A stretch of DNA of 64,000 bases, from positions 77,808 through 141,807 of the forward strand of contig NW_003142819.1 of the NCBI RefSeq assembly GCF_000003605.2, written 5' to 3'. Position 1 is the stretch's first letter; the number at the start of each line of letters is the position of its first letter. The translations under genes were made by a program, and so were the position numbers. The notes below the pieces were generated by a model. It searched no databases. It saw only the letters and a program-made list of their open reading frames with translations, and was not told where the DNA came from. This stretch comes from Saccoglossus kowalevskii (taxonomy: Eukaryota; Hemichordata; Enteropneusta; Harrimaniidae). Of the stretch, positions 53,940 to 64,000 are shown piece by piece.

Positions 53940-56900
53940 GATTTGTTTAACTACTTCCGCACAATACAGTATTAGTTTGTCTCAATTGCTGCGGTGGCTT
54001 CGTAAAGAGCCTAGTACGTCGACACTTGTGACTTCAACAAATAGAAGACTAAAGTCAAGCCTTTCACCTGTATTCACTTTCACCAGTTTTTGAGCTAAGT
54101 AGTTTCCTTGTTTCTGTGACTCTCGTGCAGTTTGTGATATTGCTGTGAACCATTAAACCGTGATTGGGCTCATTCAAACCATTATGGCATCCGCTCGCGC
54201 TCCGAAGCAATGGCAACTCACCAATAATGAAACTACTGATTCATTTGGAAACTGGAAACAGAATTTATTGTATATCCTTTCACTCGAAAATAATTTCTCG
54301 GTATTTCTTGTTGATGGATTTAAATGGAGGAAGATAAATACTGCCAACCAAACCAGAGAACTACAGGACGATGGAAGCCCAATGCCCGCCGAAAAATGTC
54401 CAGCTTGAAGTATTGCTCTGTCAGATAGCAAATTACTGCACAGTTATATCATAAGCAATGTACCTCGCTCAGTGATATTTGACAGAAAATTTGACTATGG
54501 ATTATGGGGCTCATTTGTTGGATCTTGATAAAATTCTCCTACAATCGGATGGAAAACGTGAAGATTTGTGTCAGCGCATTTTATGAAGATAATTTATTGA
54601 CCAAAGATGGCGGCATTACACATCACAATGACTGGGCGCCAGATGATGAAGATTTGAACCCAACCCCTGAGAACACGACTGACTGTGTTTCTATAGAGAA
54701 GACGAAATGGGGTGCGGAACTACGTAATAAATCTTTGGCTGTTTTGAAACCCGAAATTTCGCAAGCCATGTCATCTCTATTGGACGAGTTACACAATATT
54801 GAAAATAGGTGCTTTAACCGGCCATGAAGAAAACAAGGTAATTCTCATATCTGAAGTACGCTGCACGCAAAAAGCCTTTTAAAATGTCTGTTCTTTGTAG
54901 AACAGCTATGAGACTTGGGCATTCCCCACAAACACTGATAGACTGTAGGTACTGGCCGGAAGCAGATAGGGGTGCTATCAGTCGTTCTCGTTTGGTCACA
55001 CTAAAAATGAAGACGACTTTCAACTTTCACCGATGATATAGAATATGATATACAAGACGAGTCTGTAGTTCACAATACTCTAATTGATCGGCCAACAACT
55101 CCACGGGTTAATGTAATACAGTCCCCATTTTCGAATACATATTATCTTAGTATTCACACCAAGTAACTTTTGATACTGGGCCACAACTAGTTTAATAAGA
55201 GCCTCATTTGCTGAAGCTGTGAATCTGCCCGCTAAACCAGCATCTCAGATGGTTCATCAGGCTGATGGAGTAACCCCACTTGATGTAATTGGAACCTCGA
55301 ATGGATAGTCAGACCAATAAACATCTTTGATTTAGTACAACTTATCCCCCAGAAAATCCAGTCAGTTGGTCACACCCTCGGAGTTACTAACTCAACACCT
55401 GATCCAATATTGGTAAAACGACATGATCATATGTGCAAATTTCGCCCAATAACACCAGCTATGGAAAATACTCATGAGAATACTCCAATAGCAAATAACT
55501 CAGCCAAACCATTTCACCCACACTAATATATCATTGGTCCCAGCTTCCTGCAGATACTAAGGGCAGATTCGGGGATTTGCATTTACAATATGATGAAGTA
55601 TTCAACCCTTCAATACCTAAGTGGACAGATTGAAGCAGTGGAAAACATGGGCCCAGTCTTAACCCCCCCCCCCAAAAGAAAGGGCAGACTTCCCCCATTA
55701 ACACTGTCGCAGGGTTGCAATCATTTATTGGAGCATACAAAGTTCACAGTCGTGTTCTTAAAGGTTGTGCAGATATCATTGATCCTTTCAGCTAGCAAAA
55801 TCAACTGGTCGGAGAATCTAATAAACTCATTCAAAACTGCTCAAAATGCACTCCAATTTTGTCGAGAGATTACAGTGCCTGATTCAAATGACCAATTGTG
55901 GATAATCACAAATGCATCCAGGAAAAAATAAAGGAATTGCTGCTACATTGAACTCCTCTCAACAAAATCGCAAATTACATCTATCAGGCTTCTTTAATGC
56001 TAAATTGATGAAACATCAACAAGCATGGTTGCCATGTGAAGTGTAATCCTTGTGCATAGTAGCAACAGTAAAGCACTTATATAATACAATCTAAACATAA
56101 ACCCTCGCTTTTGACTAATAGTCGACCTTGTGTCCAGGCTTACAAGAAATTGAGACGGGGTGAGTTCTCTGCCAGTTCCAGAGTTACTACATTATTGTCC
56201 ACATTGAGCTGTTACATGATAGATGTTATAGCATACCAGAAGTTTAAAATGTACCTTCAGATGTTTGGACCGATCTTGTCAAATTTGTAAGTTTGTTGAG
56301 TTGGAGAGTTGCGTGGTTACTAATCTGAGTGTAAGTGACGTTATTAAGGGGTTGGGGGAAGATGCTACTCATTCACACCTTATCCAAGGCACCAGACCCT
56401 CAAAGAAATTGGCTTAATTTAAAGACGTAAAACGTTGCAAGGGGAATGTAGCTAATGACGGACTTCTTATAGTGAGAGATACTCAACTTTTCCAGCCAAC
56501 CAGAGAATGTATTGTTGGCCTGAGAAGCATCATTGACGGCTTGCTCACAGCAGTTCATCTTCAGCTGCTAGCAAGACCACACTCTATTTGATTCATGTGG
56601 AAATCCAGATGGTGTACCTGAAATGTGTCTATAAATAGGCTAGACTGAGGACAGTTGGGGTCCATCATTTCAACTTAGTATCCTGTGTGTTGCTGCTACG
56701 ATATTGTGAGACAAGTGATACAGACTACAATCATCATTCTGTGAGACTTGTATGAACTGTTCTGCGATCTCCTGCTATCAGCGGCGCCCTCAAGAATAAC
56801 AGGGTTCCTCTGCAAGCAAGACTCCTGTATTTTTTCATCGTTGTGTTGCAGAAGCCATTGACTGCCATCAATTCCTACATTCTGAAACTGTGAGTTATCA

Positions 56901-57960
56901 CCGATGCACACTTCCCTAGGTAATCCCCTATTTTAGTGAATTTATTCATTGTATTTGTCTGTGCTCTGTTTCTTGTACTTATTTTGAGAGGTATTAAAGC
57001 CAGGAGCTTTAACTCGATATTGTGGTGTATGTGTATTTCATTGCCAGTACTATTGTCTTGTGTACCCCATTCTAGCAGTGAAAGAACCCCCTGTCCAGTG
57101 TGAGTTATGTGGAAGGCCCTCTTAATAGCAATAAGCAGGCCTTACACTGTGACACATGTGGACTCTGGCCCGGGCAGACATTCAAACGACTAGGTATACG
57201 TTTATAGGTTGGAAATGTTAAAATTGTTAATAAGAATTTAGTGGCAGAGTATGCTATCAAGAAACTGGATGCCTCAAAATAACCCTGAAGAAGGTCCCTT
57301 ATCCATTACTACTTTAGCAATGGTGACTTGTAATATAAATACCGGAATAAGGAGAGGAGGCTTATCGGAACGTGAGATATGGATACAGAGACCATTTCAA
57401 GTCCTAGTTCAAAATCAAAAGCGCATGGCAAGTCAATATATATTACATGAGATATATGTCTTGGTGAAATGGTATACCTTTATGATGTCTGATGACCATT
57501 GTCGAATTAGAAAGTTCATGAAATCCAAGTTTCGTGCTAAAATATATGATGTTAGACTTAATGGTTGCTACCCAATTAAGCCTACTGTGCTACATCAGCC
57601 TTTCTCCGACCATGTTAGATGTCTAAATGAAGTTGAAGACTCAGATTCGGATATTGATACATCCTTGCTTACTAATCTGGCTACCCCAACCTTATTTCGA
57701 GCCTCGTCAGAAAGACGTGACAATAATGAAGAGACAACTACTGGTATTATGCCACGCCGATCTTCCAGAGTTAGAAAGCCACCTGGATGGCAACTAATTG
57801 GAAATCGGGTAATGGAATAAATTCAAGGCTATATAATGCCTATATAGAATGCTAGTCTAGCGCCACCCGTATATTTATATATAGGTCCTACGTCCGCGCA
57901 ATACAGCATTGGTTTGTCTTATTTATCGATTGAACAATTCTGTGAATAACATCAATTCAA
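53940..57960 (+). mobile_element. Ty3/Gypsy-type LTR retrotransposon (fossil)
   Basis: In order on the plus strand there are gag-like pieces (about 54160-54830, with a KQWQLTNNETTDSFGNWKQN-type start), a zinc-finger-like stretch, and traces of the reverse transcriptase/RNase H region (about 55570-56050). Integrase traces extend to a C-terminal piece at 57251-57820 that ends with an RRSSRVRKPPGW motif. Possible LTR remnants share ccgc-caatacag-att-gtttgtct at about 53957-53984 and 57893-57920. The element is broken many times (well over ten interruptions) and is old. Confidence 0.75.
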
Positions 57961-58100
57961 ACCCTAGATAAAATGTAGAGGCTGCAGGTGAGGAGGACTG
58001 TGTGTGTATGTAGTTGTTGTTGTTGTTGTTGTTGTTGTTAGCCTACTGAAATTGTGACAGCTGTACCATATACCCAAGATCTACATAATGACCATTGCCA
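57961..58100. repeat. (GTT)n microsatellite and flank
   Basis: A run of about nine GTT units at 58012-58039. Nothing else in the flank. Confidence 0.85.
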
Positions 58101-58500
58101 ACTTATGAATATACAAATTCAACAAACTGGTAATGGGAGTTTCGTTTGAGAATCGGTCGATTTACTGGCACAGACCCTGCATTTTGACAACCATTTCAAA
58201 TTATTTGATTCAATTATATTTCCTGTTCTGTGTTACGAAGCTGAGATTTGGGGATTCCAATGGCATGCTACGACCAAATCGAAAAGGTACATAGGAATTG
58301 GTTTAGGAGGCTACTTGGAATGCCTCAATGTACTGCATAAAATATAGTTGGAGAATGTGGACGTTGTACTTGTTTTGCCTCAAGAAGTAGAAAGCAATGA
58401 CGTTTTTCTTTCTGAATTTGTACAGCGAGTCTCTAGCACACAGAAAAAGCAAATGCCTAAATTACGTAATTAAATTGAGTTCAAGAGTGCCTTACAACCA
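58100..58500 (+). mobile_element. LINE ORF2 fragment
   Basis: The plus strand encodes LFDSIIFPVLCYEAEIWGFQ, matching the LFDKLVxPILLYGSEVWGF segment just after the reverse transcriptase in LINE ORF2 proteins. In a second frame it continues IEKVHRNWFRRLLGMPQ near 58278-58328. A frameshift separates the two, with further stops; both LINE ends are missing. Confidence 0.65.
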
Positions 58501-59379
58501 GAGAAATATTTATGTTTAAATTGCAGTCTGCAACTGTGGGGTTTTCCCCCTTAAAATTTTTTTAGTCTCTAACATGAAATTCTAAATTGATTTTTTAGAC
58601 CGTCAAAGCAAGTAATATAATCTAATATACTTAAAATACCATCAATGTCCACAAAATAGTGGTTGACCTCTTGAGTTCACTGATTATTTCCCAGTCCTTC
58701 TGCAATTTCAGTTTATGATCTCTTTGTCAAACAACAACTTTTGTGAATCGAATAATTGCTGCGTGTTGAAAAGTACTTTAGTTTTGTTCTTATTTCCCTT
58801 GAATTGATCATTCATTCAGATTGATGAGTAGATTCAATCAATAACGGAATAAATTTTGTGAAAATTTAGTATATTTGTTATTATTTACTGATTATTTCTT
58901 GGGCCTCCTGGTCTGAAAACAGACCCCATCCTAGACCCGTAAACCTGATGTTGAACCAAAAGGCAAGCAAATCTATATCCCCATTTTATATCAAACAGCT
59001 AAAAATTACTACCAAATCACTATTTGGTATATGGGGTTTTACTTCCCGGACGCACGCCACTACCAAACTGAAAGGCCAGTGACTCCCCGGGGTTGTAATG
59101 GTCAACATTTCCCTAGATTTCAATCCAAAAAACGACAATGGCGACAGGTACGAAACTACAGTGCCTGTGATTTCCTACAATCGTATGTGTGTTACAGTAC
59201 AAGAAACGATCAGCGGTACATTACTCTGGTGTGATACAACATCTGGCTGCCACCAGGGTCAGACCACAGGTACTTTTGACCGGATTCAACACAAAGAATT
59301 TCGCTGATTCTGTTCTAAACATTTTGGATTTCGGCATTCCCATGGTGTATACTAGGAAGGAAAGGGTGTGTAATAATAA
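58501..59379. other. Low-coding stretch with one unrecognised frame
   Basis: AT-rich at first, then an open frame at 59098-59307 (VNISLDFNPKNDNGDRYETT, then CVTVQETISGTLLWCDTTSG). It is followed within the frame by a possible donor (gtactt after accacag, about 59268). I do not recognise the family; it may be an exon or a transposon piece. Confidence 0.25.
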
Positions 59380-59510
59380 GTTTATTACGAGAATACCTCA
59401 AAGTATGCACTCAGACTGTGCACCGCGCATCGACCTCCGCTGCGCGTCGGTCGATATATATTCCATATGTACTGTCTTCGTGCATACTTTAAAGTATCCT
59501 CGTAATAACC
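59380..59510. mobile_element. Foldback (MITE-like) palindrome
   Basis: ttattacgagaatacctcaa with agtatgcac on the left is answered by gtgcatactttaaagtatcc with tcgtaataa on the right, an imperfect palindrome of about 130 bp. It has a GC-rich core containing gcgcatcgacc/tgcgcgtcggtcga. Confidence 0.6.
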
Positions 59511-59534
59511 TCATAATAATGCCAATGAACATAC

Positions 59535-60269
59535 TGTCATGAATTTGTTTTTGCGTATCTGTTAACCGACTTAATTAGCTGATTATTAGCTGAATTGCTG
59601 TGTTATGTCTGTCATCGTTTAGGTCTATTTGAAGTTTTGGACGGAACTTGGCTCAGTGATTTGGAACTAATTACCAGATATCCGTCGCGATTCTGACAGT
59701 TGGTATTTCATAGTTATTAATGTAGTGAACGATTAATCAAAAGATATGACGTATTCAGTACTTAGTGTGATTGGCTTTATGATTGAAAGTTACGCCCTAG
59801 AGTCTTTTTACTGCTTTGTAATTGGTTAGAGTTTTGAAAATGAATAAAGAGAGTTTGAGTTGGTCTTGGGGAGCACAGCACGATAGACGCAGTGGAGAGA
59901 GTGCAGTCCTGGGCAGTCGAGTCCAGTCTAAGAGAGTCTTGGGGCGAGCCTTGACGCAGTCCAGTCTTGGGCGAGTCTTGGTTCAGCCTTGTGAGAGTCT
60001 TGGGGACTTTTCCCCAGGGCGCTGTGTCTTATAGNNNNNNNNNNNNNNNNNNNNNNNNNNNNNNNNNNNNNNNNNNNNNNNNNNAGTGCTCCAAAAGATC
60101 GACTAAGACGAGAGTTGAAACGTATTTCGTTGTGTGTGTCTTATTTGACTGTAAAGCTAAAGTGACTTTCCCGATCCCGTACCTCAAGGGGACGAGATAG
60201 AGAGACGAGACGAGTTTCTCCTCTGACAAGTGTGGAGAACCCCAGAGAGAAGAGATTTTCCCCCTGATA
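59535..60269 (+). mobile_element. Solo LTR of the same family
   Basis: It begins TGTCATGAATTTG and ends CTGATA, flanked by ATAC on both sides (59531-59534 and 60270-60273). It aligns with the terminal repeats at 40200 and 41953, including the cttttccccagggcgctgtg block. It includes a 50-N gap (60035-60084). Presence of a single repeat with its own target duplication indicates a solo LTR. Confidence 0.65.
60035..60084. other. Assembly gap
   Basis: 50 N inside the solo LTR. Confidence 0.95.
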
Positions 60270-62487
60270 ATACGAACAAATGAGCTTATTTGATAACAGC
60301 AGCTCGCCTCTACTCGTACATACATATCATAATATACTGCTTAGTCGGACCACCTGCCAGAATGTAGGAACACAGAAAATCTCAGATTCCAACGCAAACT
60401 CCCAAGTCTAAAATGAAATCTCTGTTGACAAGAATGTATTTGGCAGAAGTAATGCTAAAAGGATATGTAGGAAATATTCCAAGCGACGGGTTAGTTGATC
60501 ACGCGGCGGGTATGATAGACAATTATACAAAATAAAGATATAGTGGATACAAACGTATAGCAAGGCGGATCACATGAACGGAAACCATATAAGAACGTAC
60601 CAATTCCATTGCCCAATGCAAACAACCAGGACAAAAATAAGAGCTGTACTGGTACGGTGAATGTAATAACTGCAAACAAGGCGGACAGATATTGGGAATA
60701 TTGAATTAGGCTACTTATGCAAATTCCCGTGGTGGAAGCAATCTTTATGTTAGCGACGATACCGGTGTGCAGTCAACGTGTAATATGACCTTGCCATTTG
60801 ATGTAAATGTCCTACAAGTACAAGACAAAGCTTATAAACGAAACACATAGGAGAATGTAAAACCACAAGGAAAGCCTACACCTTCGTCCAAGACAACGAC
60901 TAGGGGCATACCGTTTTAATATTCAGGACTGGACTGGATATGCAACATTAAAAAAAAACAGTTGGGACTAAATAAGAGTGTCGATCTTGGCGATAAAGAT
61001 GAGCATAAAGTGACATATTCAAATATATCAGTATGACAATTGAAATATAATAACAATGTTAGTATGTGATTGTAATAATGTCGTACATACGTGACAATGG
61101 TGTTTAATCGTCCTCACTTGAACAATATACTACTTGAATTTTTTCTGTGTTCATACCATGCCAAGTTGTTGATCTATCTACTTCGATGTAATTAGTCACT
61201 GCGTTAAAACACATATGTATATACGAATACTAATGTGAGTGAGATAATTGTTAGTATATTGTCCAGGTATATATCGATATCCAGACATGGTATTACCCGA
61301 CCCACATGACCTCAATATATACTGACTGAAATCCCGTAGGTTTCTCAAAGTGTCTCAGTCTTGTCAATTTTAGAGCATGTGACCTATGGTTATGGCGGCT
61401 TGTTATGACACGCTTATACCAGGTGAGCACATACTAATATGTTACAGTTTATTTGTTGCCATGACATTTAAAAATGACCACTGCAAAGGATGACTAATAA
61501 TATAAAGTTTAGTTTTAATTATGGCTGCTCGGTATTGCTAATGAATCATGGGGGTCGGCATTTATGGTTTACGTGCGACAAGTAATTTTATTTCAACAGC
61601 GTTTAGTACCATTACACACTTTTGATGTCTACAAACAACACACTTGTATGGACGCCATTTACGTGTCCACTGTGAATAACCATTGTCGCAATGGCACGCC
61701 CACTTGCTGTAATAAATATTCATATGCAACCATTAGACTGAGCGTAGTTCAATATTGGCGCACGGTGATGCAAATGTCATGCGAGACACGTAATGTAGGT
61801 AGCCAATAACGATGTATTGAAAAAAATGAACATTTGTAATACTAGTATTTCATTATGGGTTCGCGTGTTCGTGTCACCAATATTAAGTTTACTTTTTGAA
61901 TAAAGTCTTCGCAAAAAACATCTCAACAGTCATCTCTATCTTATTGTTCATATTTACTTTATGTTTGTCCAAATTACTCAATACTTTAATTACGTCATTC
62001 GAAAACAATATAGTAATGACTTTATTTGAATGAACAGTTCTTTAACGTCTAAAGCTGTAGTATAACATACCGTTGTCTGCTGCTGTTTCGACAGTGGCGA
62101 TTCATGTGCAAGCCTGTTTACGTTATTGTTCGGAAATTTTCGGGATTTTTGTCACGGTAAATCGTTTTTGAACTTCGACGACATACTAGTATGTATAATT
62201 TGCATATAAGTGGCAAATTTGCATTTTACATTAAACTCAAAAACACTCTATTATAATATTGATTAGTGCAATTTACACATGAATATTATTCCATAAACAG
62301 AATAGACTAATATACGCTCGTTCCGAAAAAGTATTATGATTACGAATAAACGAACTATTAATGTCCACGACATTCGCTGTAGTATTACGTAACACGTACA
62401 GAATATAACCAATCAACACACATAGTGACGTCAGTGTTTCGAAACGTGACATCGTGAAGTATCCTCACAGTAGAATTTGAATTCAAC
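60270..62487. other. Gene-less stretch
   Basis: No protein family recognised on either strand. A TGACGTCA element lies at about 62427, just before the candidate first exon. The 81-codon frame at 61564-61809 has no recognisable domain. Confidence 0.45.
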
Positions 62488-62527
62488 ATGATCCATTATG
62501 TATCAAGAACCCTTCTCGGCGCAACAG
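62488..62527 (+). CDS. Possible first coding exon of a gene running right
   Basis: An ATG at 62488 opens MIHYVSRTLLGAT and runs into a consensus donor (gtgagt) at 62528 in phase 1. The basic, hydroxylated, acid-free start resembles a mitochondrial targeting peptide. A CRE-like TGACGTCA lies about 60 bp upstream. No second exon was found before the window ends, so this rests on signals only. Confidence 0.25.
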
Positions 62528-62821
62528 GTGAGTCACACATTACCATGGCGACAAGGCTCCGTCATTTGGCCTTGGTCAAGCGCATGCTGGAACTCAATTT
62601 ACGGAAGGGATTGTTGGTTGGATGAACCAGTTTGTCTTTGATTAGTAAATTTATGACGGGGATTTTCTTACGAAGAGAAAGTTGGTTGGAAAAACTCGGA
62701 ACCTGTCTTTGACTAGTTTGACTCGTTTGTTTATGCACGACACCCGTAACTGTGATCAAATTATATTCATAGCGACGGAGTACACAAACTATATCCATAG
62801 CGACGGGGTACACAAGCTAAT

Positions 62822-62883
62822 TTAAGGTAGCAACAAGGGGAAAACGAATTGAAAATTGATCAGCGATTCAGACATTCTCTAAA
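62822..62883. repeat. Dispersed repeat (ttaaggtagcaacaaggg family), copy 2
   Basis: Matches 21919-21980 from ttaaggtagcaacaaggg through gattcagacattctctaa. Homology fades beyond. Confidence 0.65.
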
Positions 62884-63580
62884 CGTCACTACGTGTTCAA
62901 GTTATATATCATTTGGAATACTATGCATACTATGCATACACACAGCAGTGCATACCGTATCGATGTTTGTCTATGGGGTTATCTAAATCTCAATTGTTGA
63001 CTATATTTTAATTCTTTTAGTCACACGAAAGACTTGTTGGTTGGAAAATAGCTTTTCATATGACTTTGTTTTCTAATACGACCAAATAACTGCAGACATG
63101 TTCCCGGCCATTTATTGGACAGGTTGATAGGCTGTAATTAGAAAAATGAACTAAAGTGTGGATAAAATAAAACTAAGGGTTCTTGTACATTGTCATAAAA
63201 ATATATCCCAGGATTAATGTGGAGTCTGAAATCTCGCAAAGCGTGAAACACCTTTAAATTTCTTCGACTTATACTTAGTAATGTTTGAAGAATGTCTGAA
63301 AGACTTGTCAAGTTTTCTCCGTAGCTACATCATTATACAGTAAATGCAGCATATTTCTTCAAAATTATCTGTATTTTATAGTAAACTAATCTTATTGTTA
63401 AACTTGTCTGAATGTTACCCTGGTTACTGGTAATAAAACCATTGAATCCGTTTACGTGACGAAACAATGTGATTAACGAGGTGTGACACATTTAACAATC
63501 ACGTTTACAATTTGACAGCAATAGAACGTAAATGTGTGTAATCGATAACAGACAATATGATGATTCAATCTTGCAACGTC

Positions 63581-63710
63581 ATTAAAGGGCGGTGGCCGTC
63601 GCTCCATCCCATGTGCTACATCTGTGTTGATAAACATTCCCACTACCCAATCTGCTATACCAACGGAAGGCACGAATACAAGTTTTCACAGAGAGCGCGA
63701 TGTGCACGAA
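63581..63710. repeat. Segment related to the 35946-36257 element
   Basis: It shares ttaaagggcgg, gtgttgataaac, a taccaacggaa/ctaatggaaa block and cacgaa/cacaag spacing with the left half of the element at 35946. Only the left half is recognisable. Confidence 0.35.
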
Positions 63711-64000
63711 ATACCGACTTAGGAACGGTGAATTTGGGGTCAGGTCAAATAACATTGATGTTGATCCTCTATCTCGACATGCAATCTGATTCCGGAAGTT
63801 TGTTTTCAATACTGCACAGTCACCTGTAGAGAAAAATAATACTTAGTATTATAATAAAAAGATTCGCTTACGTTAGTGAGTCCATTTCTAATGTCAAAAG
63901 GAGAGTCCTTCACTGTGAGCGTGATTTTTGTTCATCTTTCAATACAATATTAGATTTTACTATAGTACATATATCATTGAATATAATCACTAAGTAATGT

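Larger units (their letters stand above)
62528..64000. other. Right end of window, nothing coding recognised
   Basis: Contains two dispersed-repeat copies (62822-62883 and about 63581-63710). The 90-codon and 75-codon overlapping frames at 63557-63829 show no recognisable family. Confidence 0.45.

Noticed and set aside
1-64000. CRISPR array, rRNA or bacterial operon features
   Set aside because: No spaced identical repeats, no rRNA-like sequence; splice structure and repeats are those of an animal genome.

Overview
The window looks like animal nuclear DNA: AT-rich, with spliced genes, long introns, GT-AG junctions, many dispersed repeats and three assembly gaps (N runs at 30804-30853, 44336-44761, 60035-60084). 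Gene structure, the chordate-like Musashi C-terminus and the repeat content suggest an invertebrate, most likely a deuterostome such as a hemichordate or amphioxus; the species cannot be fixed from this sequence.

Region 1 (1 to about 34.1 kb): the 3' half of a Musashi RNA-binding protein gene, plus strand. Exons run from the end of RRM2 through a Gly/Pro/Tyr/Ala-rich tail to the conserved terminal exon at 15679-15720. Two other endings are possible: read-through of the penultimate exon (stop at 13392), and a distal exon at 25775-25828 that fits the same splice phase. The whole block is visibly CpG-poor, as methylated gene bodies are in such animals.

Region 2 (34.1-43 kb): a CpG-rich, gene-less stretch, then repeats: a short inverted-repeat element, a Ty3/Gypsy fossil, a long degenerate tandem array, and a mariner DNA transposon (39405-42700, TA duplication) that carries a nested LTR-type element (40200-42344, 4-bp duplication).

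Region 3 (43.2-53.25 kb): the most interesting part. Two head-to-head seven-exon genes (minus 48522 to 43329; plus 49277 to 53069) encode secreted proteins of 315 and 312 residues. After a signal peptide, a CxxC segment and a short helix, they carry three cysteine-rich modules matching the C-terminal Cys/His-rich domain of PCSK9 (motifs TGC, xAxxCC, GWTLTGC), with no subtilisin protease domain. The N-terminal layout also recalls resistin, whose fold is known to resemble the PCSK9 C-terminal domain. The 754-bp intergenic space carries a TATA-like box and a TGACGTAG motif for each gene.

Region 4 (53.9-64 kb): a decayed Ty3/Gypsy-type LTR retrotransposon, a LINE fragment, a foldback element, a solo LTR of the family nested in the mariner, and low-coding DNA with one possible first exon at 62488-62527.

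Musashi presumably acts in post-transcriptional control of mRNAs; the paired PCSK9-CRD-like genes probably act outside the cell. Nothing in the window links the two.
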